NCBI RefSeq assembly: GCF_017573505.1
Contig: NZ_JAGEOJ010000013.1
Span: forward strand, 1-64,000
Length of the DNA stretch: 64,000 bases
From: Actinomadura barringtoniae
GTDB taxonomy: Bacteria; Actinomycetota; Actinomycetes; Streptosporangiales; Streptosporangiaceae
Direction of reading: 5' to 3'
The notes below the pieces were generated by a model. It saw only the letters and a program-made list of their open reading frames with translations, was not told the origin of the DNA and did no database searches. The translations under genes were made by a program, and so were the position numbers. Position 1 is the first letter of the stretch, and every line of letters begins with the position of its first letter. Below are positions 8,393 through 15,924 of the stretch, piece by piece.

Positions 8393-9753
8393 TTGACCGT
8401 CACCACCGATCCCTGCAGGAGCGGACCGAACAGCAGCTGCCCGAGGTCGGGGACCTCATCGGCCGGGGTACGGGTCATCGGGCCGATCACGCTGTTGATG
8501 TTGTCCTTCTGGCTCATCGAACCCGGGTCCAGGAACACGCCCGAGGCGGCGCGGCCACGGTTCTGGCCGTTGGCGGGCGTCTTGCCGTTGGCGTTCGCGG
8601 GCGCGTTCGCCGGGTCGGGGTTCTTCCACCACAGGTCGTCCTCCAGGCCGTCGCGCGCGAGCGGCTCGGGGAAGGGGACCTTCGGGTTCGGCAGGCCCCA
8701 GCACCGCGGACCGCGCTGGTCCTTGGCCTCGGGCAGGTCCAGCGGGTACTTGTACGCCGGCCGCGGCTTGACGATCTCGATCGTCAGGTTGAACGTCGGG
8801 CCCTTGCCGCCGCCCGCCGCCTCGGCCGCGGCACGCCCCTTCTCCATGCCCTTGAACAGGCACGGGAACGAGGGCGCGTAGCGGGCGAACAGGTCCAGGC
8901 CGTCGCGGTTGGCGATGTTCACGCCGACGATCTTCGGACCGTTCTCCAGCATGAACCGCTCGCCCTTCTGGGCGGTGCCGGTGACCTGCGGGATGATGTC
9001 CTCGATCGTGGCCTGCTTGTCGGTGATCGTCTTGCTGGTGACGTTCAGGTTGCGCAGCGTCTGCAGCAGGTCGGGCGCCGCGTCGCTGTAGATGTCGGAG
9101 GTGTCCGACAGCGCGTTCAGGTCGTACACCAGCGTGCCGAGCTGCGGGTTGATCTTCTTCAGCAGCGCGTCGGCCTGCTCGATGTCGGACCCGATCTGGT
9201 CGCCGCGGCCCTGCAGTGCCGTCGCCAGCGCGTTCAGCGTGGCGTTCAGCTTCTCCGGCTTCACCGCCTGCAGCAGCGGCAGCAGGTTGTTCAGCACCTT
9301 GTCGATCTCGACCGCGGGCTGCGACTTGTCCTGCTGGATCACCTGGCCCTTGTGCAGCCCGACCGGGCCAGGCTGGGTCGGGATCTCCAGGTCGACGTAC
9401 TTCTCACCGAAGAGCGTCTTCGGGATCAGCCGCGCCTGCACGTTGTTCGGGATCAGCTTGGCCTTGTCCGGGTCCAGCGCCAGGTTGATCGTGGCGCCGC
9501 TCTCGGTGGCCTTGGTGCTGCGGACCTCGCCCACGATCAGGCCGCGGACCTTCACGTCCGACCGCGGCAGCAGCTGCAGGCCGGCGCGCTCGGTCTGCAC
9601 CTGAACCTTGGTGACCGGTGTGAGCGCCTTGTTGAACAGGGCGACCGTCAGCGCGAGCAGCAACGCGATCACGACCAGCATGGACAGGCCGAGCAGCCGG
9701 TAGCGCACGCGCTGCGACAGGCCGCTGGAGCCAGGGACGGCGGTTTGGGTCAT
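8389..9753 (-). CDS. mceA: Mce family protein, MceA position
   Basis: First mce gene after the permeases, 454 residues. Signal anchor at ~20-42, MCE domain ~47-125 (GLQLLPRSDVKVRGLIVGEV; LFGEKYVDLEIP), helical tunnel region ~140-290, and a C-terminal half rich in Pro/Asn that probably lies outside the conserved fold. It is seven bases downstream of yrbEB. In characterised actinobacterial systems MceA-F form one copy each of a hexamer; the same arrangement is inferred here because all six genes are present once and in order. Confidence 0.91.
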   Translation of the reverse strand: MTQTAVPGSSGLSQRVRYRLLGLSMLVVIALLLALTVALFNKALTPVTKVQVQTERAGLQLLPRSDVKVRGLIVGEVRSTKATESGATINLALDPDKAKLIPNNVQARLIPKTLFGEKYVDLEIPTQPGPVGLHKGQVIQQDKSQPAVEIDKVLNNLLPLLQAVKPEKLNATLNALATALQGRGDQIGSDIEQADALLKKINPQLGTLVYDLNALSDTSDIYSDAAPDLLQTLRNLNVTSKTITDKQATIEDIIPQVTGTAQKGERFMLENGPKIVGVNIANRDGLDLFARYAPSFPCLFKGMEKGRAAAEAAGGGKGPTFNLTIEIVKPRPAYKYPLDLPEAKDQRGPRCWGLPNPKVPFPEPLARDGLEDDLWWKNPDPANAPANANGKTPANGQNRGRAASGVFLDPGSMSQKDNINSVIGPMTRTPADEVPDLGQLLFGPLLQGSVVTVK

Positions 9754-9760
9754 CGCGCGG

Positions 9761-10609
9761 TCACCCTGCGATCCGGACGGTCGTGGTGGCTCCCCAGATC
9801 GCCATGCCGAGCATGAGGTCGGCGACGTTGATCACCACGATGCTGGTGCGGACCGCGCGGCCGACCGCGACGCCGACGCCCGCCGGGCCCCCGCTCGCGT
9901 GGTAGCCGTAATAGCAGTGGATCAGCATCACGAGCATCGCGAACACGATGACCTTGAGGAACGACCAGAGGATGTCTTCTGGCGGTAGGAACAGGTTGAA
10001 GTAGTGGTCGTAGGTGCCGGTCGACTGCCCGTAGAAGAGCGTCACGACCAGCCGCGTCGCGCCGTAAGAGGCCAGCAGGCCGACGATGTACAGCGGGATC
10101 ACCGCGATCATTCCGGCGATCAGGCGGGTCGTCACCAGGAACGGCATCGACGGGACCGCCATGACCTCCAGCGCGTCGATCTCGTCGGAGATCCGCATCG
10201 CGCCGAGCTGGGCGGTGAACCCGCAGCCGACCGTCGCCGACAGCGCCAGCGCCGACACCAGTGGAGCGATCTCACGGGTGTTGAAGTAGGACGCCACGAA
10301 GCCGGTGAACGCCGCGGTGCCGATCTGGTTCAGGGAGTTGTAGCCCTGCAGGCCGACCTGGCTGCCGGTGAAGAACGTCATGAAGCCGACGATGACCACC
10401 GAGCCGCCGATCACCGCGAGGCCGCCGGTGCCGAGGCTGACCTCGGCGAGCAGCCGCAGCACCTCGGTGCGGTAGCGGCGCAGCACCCGGAAGAACCAGG
10501 CGAACGTGCGCGCGTAGAAGGACAGCTGGTGCCCGAAGTCGTCGAGCCGGTCCAGCGGTGCGTTGATCGCCTTGCGGGCGGCCTGGCCCGTCTTACCTGG
10601 GGCCGCCAT
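9761..10609 (-). CDS. yrbEB: Mce permease subunit, YrbE/MlaE family (second copy)
   Basis: Integral membrane permease of the Mce ABC importer, 282 residues beginning MAAPGKTGQAARKAI. It has the MlaE-family core: several hydrophobic segments from ~75 on, the signature DEIDALEVMAVPSMPFLVTTR (residues ~142-162, likely coupling helix to the ATPase) and ASGGPAGVGVAVGRAVR near the C-terminus. The start is the ATG that overlaps the yrbEA stop as TGATG; the long upstream extension of the frame runs antisense-like through yrbEA and is rejected. YrbEA and YrbEB are expected to form the membrane heterodimer on which MceA-F and the ATPase assemble. Confidence 0.93.
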   Translation of the reverse strand: MAAPGKTGQAARKAINAPLDRLDDFGHQLSFYARTFAWFFRVLRRYRTEVLRLLAEVSLGTGGLAVIGGSVVIVGFMTFFTGSQVGLQGYNSLNQIGTAAFTGFVASYFNTREIAPLVSALALSATVGCGFTAQLGAMRISDEIDALEVMAVPSMPFLVTTRLIAGMIAVIPLYIVGLLASYGATRLVVTLFYGQSTGTYDHYFNLFLPPEDILWSFLKVIVFAMLVMLIHCYYGYHASGGPAGVGVAVGRAVRTSIVVINVADLMLGMAIWGATTTVRIAG

Positions 10610-11463
10610 CACATGCCCTTCGAAGGAACGAACTGGAAGTACAGGGTGGAGATGATGAAGTTCTCCAGGAAGAGCAGCATGAAGGTGATGACCACGGTCT
10701 GGTTGACCGCGTCGCCCACGCCCTTCGGGCCGCCCTTGGCGTTCAGGCCCTTGTAGGCCGCGACCAGGCCGGCGGTGATGCCGAACACGAACGCCTTGAA
10801 CTCGGCTTGCAGCAGGTCGGGCAGCTGCGCGATCGCGTTGAACGAGGCCAGGTAGGCGCCCGGCGTACCGTCCTGCAGCACCACGTTGAAGAAGTAGCCG
10901 CCGAGCAGGCCGACCACCGAGACCAGGCCGTTCAGGAACAGCGCGACGAACGCGCACGCGAGCATGCGCGGCACGACCAGGCGGTGCAGGGGATTGATCC
11001 CCAGCACCTCCATCGCGTCGATCTCCTCGCGGATCTTGCGGGAGCCGATGTCGGCGCACATCGCCGAGCCCGCGGCGCCCGCGACCAGCAGCGAGGTGAC
11101 CAGCGGGCTGGCCTCGCGGACGATCGCGACCACCGCGGTCGCGCCGGTGTAGGACTGCGCGCCGAGCTGCCGGATGAGCCCGCCGACCTGCAGCGACAGC
11201 ACGCCGCCGAACGGGATGGCGACCAGCATGGTCGGGACGACGGTCACGCTGACGATGAACCAGGCCTGCTGGATGAACTCGCGCCATTGGAACGGCCAGA
11301 CGAACATCGCCCGGAACGTGTCCAGGCAGAGCGCGAAGAAGCGACCAGGCTCCTTCACGAAGACGTTCGTCGCACCGTCCCCGACCTTGCGGAACGAGGC
11401 TCCGGACGAGCCGCCGTTCCTCCTGCCCCCTCGCTGGTCCGCGCCGATACCAGGAGTTGACAT
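10609..11463 (-). CDS. yrbEA: Mce permease subunit, YrbE/MlaE family (first copy)
   Basis: First permease of the Mce importer, 284 residues starting MSTPGIGADQ at the ATG overlapping the ATPase stop (TGATG). MlaE-family features: hydrophobic segments from ~60, the motif SRKIREEIDAMEVLGINPLH at ~145-165 and the C-terminal KGLNAKGGPKGVGDAVNQ. The extra frame reaching 11688 lies inside the ATPase gene and is discarded. Chained overlaps from the ATPase through both permeases suggest balanced translation of the ABC core. Confidence 0.92.
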   Translation of the reverse strand: MSTPGIGADQRGGRRNGGSSGASFRKVGDGATNVFVKEPGRFFALCLDTFRAMFVWPFQWREFIQQAWFIVSVTVVPTMLVAIPFGGVLSLQVGGLIRQLGAQSYTGATAVVAIVREASPLVTSLLVAGAAGSAMCADIGSRKIREEIDAMEVLGINPLHRLVVPRMLACAFVALFLNGLVSVVGLLGGYFFNVVLQDGTPGAYLASFNAIAQLPDLLQAEFKAFVFGITAGLVAAYKGLNAKGGPKGVGDAVNQTVVITFMLLFLENFIISTLYFQFVPSKGM

Positions 11464-12575
11464 CAGTACCTTGCTCCCGGGGGTTGCGGCCGGCCGCCCT
11501 GCGGGCCGCCCATCGGCGGACCCGCCTGGGGACCTGGGCCCTGCGGGCCCGGGCCGGGAGGCGGACCGGCGTGCTGACCGGCGACCGCGCTCATGGACGC
11601 CACGTACCGCGGCCACTCCTCGACCCAGTTGCGGCCGAGCTCGTCGATGAACGAGCCGGGCGGCGGGGTCACGCCGTGCGCGGCGCACCAGGCGCCGGGG
11701 GCGTGCTGGGTCGGGCGGATCAGGCCGTTGCTCGGCATCTGCTGCGGCGGGATCGGCGGCAGCTTGCCCGCCTCGAGGCCCATGTTGGCCTCGGCCTCCA
11801 GCTCGGAGATGTCCTTCTCCTCGGACATGCCGATCGGGCCGATCTTGCTGGCGTTCAGGAACTGCCGGACGACCGGCTCCTCGCTGGACAGCAGCATCTC
11901 GCGCGGGCCGAACATCACCAGCTCGCGGCGGAACAGCAGGCCGATGTTGTCCGGCAGGGTCCGCGCGGTGTTGATGTCGTGGGTGACGATGAGGAACGTC
12001 GCGTTGATCTGCGCGTTCAGGTCGACGAAGACCTGGTTCAGGAACGAGGTGCGGACCGGGTCCAGGCCCGAGTCGGGCTCGTCGATCAGCAGGATCTCGG
12101 GGTCGAGCACGAGGGCGCGGGCGAGGCCGGCGCGCTTCTTCATGCCGCCGGAGATCTCACCGGGGAGCTTGCCCTCGGCGCCCACCAGGCCGACCAGGTC
12201 CATCTTCTCCATGACGATGCGCTTGATCTCGGACTCGGACTTCTTCGTGTGCTCGCGCAGTGGGAACGCGATGTTGTCGAAGAGGTTCATCGAGCCGAAC
12301 AGCGCGCCATCCTGGAAGAGGACGCCGAACAGCTTGCGGGTCTCGTACAGCTGCCCTTCGGACAGGTACGGCAGGTCCCGGTCGCCGATCCAGATGTGAC
12401 CCCGGTTGGGCTTCAGCAAGCCGACGAGGGACTTCAGGAACACCGACTTGCCCGTGCCGGACGGACCCAGGAGAACGGAGATCTCTCCTGAGGGGATCGT
12501 TAGGGATACGTCCTGCCAAATGGTCTGGCTGCCGAAGGCTTTGGTGAGTCCCTCGACTCGAATCTCGACGCCCAC
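11463..12575 (-). CDS. mkl: Mce-type ABC transporter ATPase (Mkl/MlaF family) with proline-rich tail
   Basis: ATPase that drives the Mce importer, 370 residues. Walker A GPSGTGKS (37-44), Q-loop Gln-88, signature ISGGMKKR (141-148), Walker B ILLIDEP (161-167) and switch His-199 are all intact, and the ISGGM variant is typical of the MlaF/Mkl group. After ~250 the sequence leaves the ABC fold: a segment with GAWCAAHGVTPPPGSFIDEL, then a Pro/Gly-rich tail of about 40 residues. In mycobacteria mkl lies alone near rplL-rpoB and serves several mce operons; here an ATPase at the same chromosomal place is followed by the full permease and mce set. First gene of the operon. Confidence 0.93.
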   Translation of the reverse strand: MGVEIRVEGLTKAFGSQTIWQDVSLTIPSGEISVLLGPSGTGKSVFLKSLVGLLKPNRGHIWIGDRDLPYLSEGQLYETRKLFGVLFQDGALFGSMNLFDNIAFPLREHTKKSESEIKRIVMEKMDLVGLVGAEGKLPGEISGGMKKRAGLARALVLDPEILLIDEPDSGLDPVRTSFLNQVFVDLNAQINATFLIVTHDINTARTLPDNIGLLFRRELVMFGPREMLLSSEEPVVRQFLNASKIGPIGMSEEKDISELEAEANMGLEAGKLPPIPPQQMPSNGLIRPTQHAPGAWCAAHGVTPPPGSFIDELGRNWVEEWPRYVASMSAVAGQHAGPPPGPGPQGPGPQAGPPMGGPQGGRPQPPGARY

Positions 12576-12629
12576 TCGTCACCTTTCGTCCAGGCCGGGG
12601 AATCCGGAACCAATGAGCGAGTAGCACGC

Positions 12630-12692
12630 AGGCTTGCTTGGGGGGCTTGCTCTGATCGTGCTTGCTCTGGCTGGGGGCTAGCTCAGGCTTGA
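12630..12692. repeat. GCTTGCT repeats in the Mce operon leader
   Basis: The heptamer GCTTGCT (AGCAAGC on the coding strand of the operon) occurs at 12632, 12645 and 12660, with a degenerate GCTTGAA at 12687. The spacing of 13 and 15 bases is not helical. It lies between the operator-like palindrome and the ATPase start, so within the presumed leader RNA. No known element matches; recorded as a short repeat only. Confidence 0.4.
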
Positions 12693-12723
12693 AGTTGTCG
12701 TCACACCTCGTGTCCGTCCCGTT

Positions 12724-12763
12724 GCTACCGCTCGGTAGCCGTGACGGGTGCCACTACCGTAGC
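12724..12763 (-). promoter_or_regulatory. Operator-like palindrome and -10 upstream of the Mce operon
   Basis: GCTACCG (12724-12730) and CGGTAGC (12733-12739) form a 7-bp palindrome with a 2-base centre. A second, partial copy CTACCGTAG follows at 12754-12762, giving two CTACCG boxes 29 bases apart. On the minus strand the second copy contains TACGGT (12756-12761), a TANNNT-type -10, so a repressor bound here would cover the promoter. Palindromes of this shape are usual for TetR-type regulators, but no regulator gene is adjacent. Inferred, not matched to a known motif. Confidence 0.45.
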
Positions 12764-13065
12764 GGCCCGTTCTGGAAATGGAAGACGTTCGGGCCCAGAT
12801 CAGCGGCGAAATGCGACGTCGTAAGACAATCGTTACTTACTCGGCTGTGAGACTACTCGTCCAAGAAGATGCACCTCAAGCCGGGGGTGGGGGTTACGGC
12901 CGAGACCGGCCGAGGCCTCAGTGCTTCAGGGGGTGCGAGTGACGCTACGCGCCGCGTCGGTGCGGGCACAACTAGCTCTCCAAAGTAGGTTCACGCCCGA
13001 CTTTGTCACTCTCGGACAAATCACCCCACCCGCCTCCACCCCCTCATCACCCCCGCCCGCGCACC
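12764..13065. other. Gap between the Mce operon and the rplL terminators, no gene seen
   Basis: About 300 bases without a convincing coding frame. Frames on both strands are short, lack ribosome sites and have poor third-position GC bias. The segment lies behind the long inverted repeat at 13066-13130 and presumably carries the upstream part of the Mce operon promoter region. Nothing else recognised. Confidence 0.5.
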
Positions 13066-13130
13066 ACGCCGATCTTGCTCTCAGCGCCCTCCCGAGGGCC
13101 GGATAGGGGCGCTGAGAGCAAGATCGGCGT
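13066..13130. repeat. Perfect 23-bp inverted repeat
   Basis: Arms 13066-13088 (beginning ACGCCGATCTTGCTCTCAGC) and 13108-13130 are exact reverse complements, with a 19-base loop that itself contains CCCTC..GAGGG. It lies about 120 bases beyond the rplL stop and past the hairpin at 13166-13198. The stem is longer than a normal terminator and has no T-run on either side. It could be a second terminator or RNA-processing structure for the very highly expressed rplJL transcript, or a mobile-repeat remnant. Confidence 0.75.
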
Positions 13131-13165
13131 ATTGGTGGGTTGGTGGGTTGGTGGTGGGGACGCGA

Positions 13166-13198
13166 AGAGGCGGCCACCCCGATGGGGTGACCGCCTCT
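13166..13198 (-). terminator. Terminator of the rplJ-rplL unit
   Basis: Inverted repeat AGAGGCGG-C-CACCCC (13166-13180) and GGGGTG-A-CCGCCTCT (13184-13198), i.e. 8+6 bp with one mismatch and a 3-base loop, about 50 bases after the rplL stop on the minus strand. Strong GC-rich hairpin, no T-run. Position and strength fit the transcript end, followed by the second long inverted repeat. Confidence 0.75.
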
Positions 13199-13250
13199 TG
13201 GAGAGCGGTGGGGCGTTCGCGGCCCCGGAGCTCAGGAGTGCTGGAGCGCC

Positions 13251-13640
13251 TTACTTGACGGTGACCGTCGCGCCGGCCTTCTCCAGGGCCTCCTTGGCCT
13301 TGTCGGCCGCTTCCTTGTTGACCTTCTCGAGCAGCGGCTTCGGAGCGCCGTCGACCAGGTCCTTGGCCTCCTTGAGGCCCAGGCTCGTGAGGCCGCGGAC
13401 CTCCTTGATGACCTGGATCTTCTTGTCGCCGGCGGCCTCGAGGATGACGTCGAACTCGTCCTGCGCGGCGGCCTCTTCGGCCGGAGCGGCACCGGCGCCC
13501 GGGGCGGCGGCGACGGCGGCGACCGGAGCGGCGGCCTTGACGTCGAAGACTTCCTCGAACTGCTTCACGAACTCCGACAGCTCAAGGAGGGTCATCTCCT
13601 TGAAGGCGTCGAGCAGGTCGTCCTGGCTGAGCTTCGCCAT
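13251..13640 (-). CDS. rplL: 50S ribosomal protein L7/L12
   Basis: Stalk protein L7/L12 (129 residues), which recruits elongation and release factors to the ribosome. N-terminal dimerisation part (MAKLSQDDLLDAFKEMTLLE), Ala/Pro-rich hinge (~37-60) and the conserved C-terminal domain with DKKIQVIKEVRGLTSLGLKE and AKDLVDGAPK. It ends KAGATVTVK. Length is normal for the family. It lies 73 bases downstream of rplJ on the same strand and is followed by strong hairpins. In most actinobacteria rpoB would be one to several genes away; here 13 kb including the Mce operon intervenes. Confidence 0.98.
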   Translation of the reverse strand: MAKLSQDDLLDAFKEMTLLELSEFVKQFEEVFDVKAAAPVAAVAAAPGAGAAPAEEAAAQDEFDVILEAAGDKKIQVIKEVRGLTSLGLKEAKDLVDGAPKPLLEKVNKEAADKAKEALEKAGATVTVK

Positions 13641-13713
13641 GATGTGTTCCTCCGCAAATGCTTAGAGCTTGGGGTCTTACGTGGACCGCGGGGTCCTGGT
13701 CCTGACGGACCGA

Positions 13714-14337
13714 TTACTCGGCGGGCGCCTCGTCCGCGGCGGCCTCGGCGGCAGGAGCCGCGTCGACAGCCGGGGCGTCGTCGGCGGGGGCCGCGGCCGG
13801 AGCCTCGGCGGTCTCGCCGGCGGCCTCGCGCTTGGCGCGAAGCGCCTCGGCGAGCTGAGCCGTCTGCGTGGGCAGCGCGGCGAAGACGGCAGCGGCCTTG
13901 GCCATGTTGCCCTTCATCGCACCCGCGAGCTTGGCGAGGAGCACCTCGCGCGACTCGAGGTCTGCCAGCTTGGCGATCTCGGCCGAGTCCATCGACTTGC
14001 CGTCGATGAAGCCACCCTTGATCACCAGGTGCTCGTTGGCCTTGGCGAAGTCACGCAGGCCCTTGGCGGCCTCGACCACGTCACCGTTCACGAACGCGAT
14101 CGCCGAGGGACCCTCGAGCAGCGACTTGAACTGCTCGTCGACCCCGGCGCCGTCCGCGGCGATCTTGGTCAGCGTGTTCTTCACCACGGCGAACTTCGCG
14201 TTCTCGCCGAGGTTGGTGCGCAGCTCCTTGAGCTGCGCCACCGTGAGCCCGCGGTACTCGGTCAGCACGGCGCCGTTGGAGCTCTCGAACGCGGTCTTGA
14301 GCTCGGCGATCGCCGCAGCCTTTTCGGCCTTTGCCAT
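13714..14337 (-). CDS. rplJ: 50S ribosomal protein L10
   Basis: Base of the ribosomal stalk and autogenous regulator of the rplJL unit, 207 residues beginning MAKAEKAAAIAELKTAFESS. The ATG at 14337 is preceded by GGAAGGAGG and is clearly the start; a frame extended to 14433 runs through the leader RNA. Conserved features: VLTEYRGLTVAQLKELRTNL and EGPSAIAFVNGD. The C-terminus after ~175 is an Ala/Glu/Asp-rich extension (AAPADDAPAVDAAPAAEAAA), common in actinobacterial L10. Expression is probably controlled through the L10 leader just upstream. Confidence 0.97.
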   Translation of the reverse strand: MAKAEKAAAIAELKTAFESSNGAVLTEYRGLTVAQLKELRTNLGENAKFAVVKNTLTKIAADGAGVDEQFKSLLEGPSAIAFVNGDVVEAAKGLRDFAKANEHLVIKGGFIDGKSMDSAEIAKLADLESREVLLAKLAGAMKGNMAKAAAVFAALPTQTAQLAEALRAKREAAGETAEAPAAAPADDAPAVDAAPAAEAAADEAPAE

Positions 14338-14550
14338 GGGCCTCCTTCCGATTACCTGGGTGGAAGCCGCCGGGGCGAAAAGCACCAGAAAAACAGTGAA
14401 CGCCCCGGCGCAGGTGCACGGGGCGTCAAGCACGACGCGGAGTCATGCGGAAGCTCTCGTCTCACCTACGCGGGCCGCCCGATGTCGAATCGGGTCCTTC
14501 GGCCACCCGTGAGGGTGGCGACCGGCGGTCTTCGGCAGACAACAGAGTAC
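14338..14550 (-). ncRNA. Ribosomal L10 leader (rplJ 5' UTR)
   Basis: On the minus strand the rplJ leader contains TGCCGAAGACCGCCGGTCGC (around 14517-14536) and then GTAGGTGAGACGAGAGCTTC (around 14450-14469), segments I recognise from actinobacterial L10 leaders where L10/L12 binds to repress translation. A 10-bp GC stem (14368-14377 with 14401-14410) with a T-rich loop sits directly before the ribosome site and could be the regulated hairpin. Boundaries are approximate; a covariance-model search for the L10 leader family would settle them. Confidence 0.7.
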
Positions 14551-14604
14551 GTGGTCGTCGCGCGGGACGCCAAATCGGTTTCGGAAGCTTCCTTGGGAAC
14601 GGCC

Positions 14605-14639
14605 GCGGGACCAGAGGCGGCGTGCGCCTCTGGTCCCGC
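14605..14639 (-). terminator. Terminator after the lipoprotein gene at 14687
   Basis: Perfect 14-bp inverted repeat: 14605-14618 (GCGGGACCAGAGGC) with 14626-14639 and a 7-base loop, 47 bases past the minus-strand stop at 14687. It separates the lipoprotein gene from the rplJ promoter and leader. Confidence 0.75.
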
Positions 14640-14686
14640 TGATCACGTTCCTACGGCTCGTTCCTACGGCTCGTGGGCCCGTTCGG

Positions 14687-15610
14687 TCAGGCGCCCGGGA
14701 TGCCGGAACCGGCGCCCGCGCCCGCACCGGGCATGTTCTTCAGAAGCTCGGACATGTCCGTGACCTGGTCGGCCGGCGGCGCGGTGATGTCCACCGGCTT
14801 GCCGTAGTCCTTGTAGGTCATGGTCATGTTCATCTTCTCGGTGGCCGTCATGGCCATGCTCATGGTCATCTTCTTGGGGAGCTGCTGCCCGTCGACCCAG
14901 AGGTCGAACGGCATCGCCTGGGAGCCCGCGCCGCCGGCCTTGGCCATCAGCTTCTCGTAGGCCTGGCGCTGCTCGGGAGAGAGCTTGGAGATCGCGTCGG
15001 CCATCCGGTAGGTGCCCCGGTAGTGCGTGGTCGAGACGCCGTCGATCGTCTCCTTGCCGACCTCCTTCACGTCCTTGGACGAGGTCAGCAGCTTGGTGTT
15101 CTGCGCCGGGTCGGCCTGCCGCGCCTGCTCCATGAGCTGGTCGAAGTTGAGGCCGGCCTTCTGGCCGAGCTGGGCGAGGGAGATCTTCAGCCACGGCTTC
15201 ATCTGGGCCTTGTTGCCGCCCATCTGCGAGAGCTGCTGCAGCATCGGCATCTTCATGTACATGGTCTTGTCGACCAGGATCTCCTGCATCCCGCCCATGC
15301 TCTTGCCGCCCATGGACATGGTGCTGAAGTTCATGCTCATGGCCAGGTCGGGCTTGGTGCGGTACTGCATGGTGCCGGACATGTTCATGGAGCCCTGAGC
15401 GGTGGTCCCCTGCATGGACATGTCGGCCTTGACCGAGTCGGTCGAGCTGGTCTTCTGCGCGGCCTTGTCGAGGACCTGGGCGGCGGTCAGCTGGATGGCG
15501 TCGCCGCCACCGCCGCCGCCGGCCTTGTCGCCACCCGAGCCAAGGCAGCCCGTGAGCGACATGGCGAGGCCGGTGGCCACCGCCGTGCCCGCTGCGAAAC
15601 GACGAATCAT
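14687..15610 (-). CDS. LppX/LolA-like lipoprotein
   Basis: Secreted lipoprotein of 307 residues. Signal peptide with lipobox LTGC (Cys-22 predicted lipidated), a Gly-rich linker, then a beta-rich domain of the LppX/LprAFG/LolA-like superfamily: VLDKAAQKTSSTDSVKADMS at the start, the strand/turn segment LVDKTMYMKMP, and DGVSTTHYRGTYRMADA. Very Met-rich (KMTMSMAMTATEKMNMTM), which is unusual. Such domains bind hydrophobic molecules in a beta-cup. From memory, a lipoprotein of this type also lies between rplA and rplJ in Streptomyces, so this is probably a conserved passenger of the ribosomal block. It is paralogous to the next gene (shared GVSTTHY and DYGK motifs). Ligand unknown. Confidence 0.82.
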   Translation of the reverse strand: MIRRFAAGTAVATGLAMSLTGCLGSGGDKAGGGGGGDAIQLTAAQVLDKAAQKTSSTDSVKADMSMQGTTAQGSMNMSGTMQYRTKPDLAMSMNFSTMSMGGKSMGGMQEILVDKTMYMKMPMLQQLSQMGGNKAQMKPWLKISLAQLGQKAGLNFDQLMEQARQADPAQNTKLLTSSKDVKEVGKETIDGVSTTHYRGTYRMADAISKLSPEQRQAYEKLMAKAGGAGSQAMPFDLWVDGQQLPKKMTMSMAMTATEKMNMTMTYKDYGKPVDITAPPADQVTDMSELLKNMPGAGAGAGSGIPGA

Positions 15611-15705
15611 CTGATCTCCTCTTTGGCGCTGGGATGCGTCCGGGCTGCGCTGTCCGGACAGTTATTCAGACGCACAGGAGGTTAGACGGGTTCATACCTG
15701 TTTAC

Positions 15706-15735
15706 GCACCCGACGCCGGAAAGGGCGCCGGGTGC
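15706..15735 (-). terminator. Hairpin downstream of the lipoprotein gene at 15917
   Basis: GCACCCG-A-CGCC (15706-15717) pairs with GGCG-C-CGGGTGC (15724-15735) around a 6-base loop. It lies on the 3' side of the minus-strand lipoprotein gene, beyond the 13-base tandem repeat, and is a likely transcript end. Confidence 0.6.
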
Positions 15736-15807
15736 GACAGGTCGGCGCAGGTCAGCGAGCACGCCGGTCACGACGCACCGGTCGGCCGGGGGCCCGACGG
15801 TTCAGGC

Positions 15808-15924
15808 GCCGGTCGGTCGTGCCGGTCGGTCGTGCCGGTCGGCCGCGCCGGTCGGTCCTCCCGGTCGGCCGCGCCGGTCGGTCCTCCCGGTCGGCCGCGC
15901 CGGTCGGTCGTGCCGGTCAGTTGT
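15808..15924. repeat. 13-base tandem repeat, nine copies
   Basis: Nine head-to-tail units of the 13-mer GCCGGTCGGTCGT and variants (GCCGGTCGGCCGC, CCCGGTCGGCCGC, GCCGGTCAGTTGT) run from 15808 to 15924. The period is not a multiple of three, and the array ends over the stop codon of the lipoprotein gene (15917-15919). It forms a minisatellite in the 3' UTR of that gene; variants alternate, suggesting higher-order 26-base duplication. Confidence 0.9.

Noticed and set aside
6653..8881. 742-codon plus-strand frame over mceA-C
   Set aside because: Asp/Leu/Val/Gly/Arg shadow composition with no motifs, opposite to three MCE-domain genes.
13066..13130. Long inverted repeat considered as insertion sequence ends
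   Set aside because: Only 19 bases lie between the arms and no transposase or target duplication is visible.
15808..15924. Repeat array considered as CRISPR
   Set aside because: Units are adjacent 13-mers without spacers and no cas genes are present; a plain tandem repeat.
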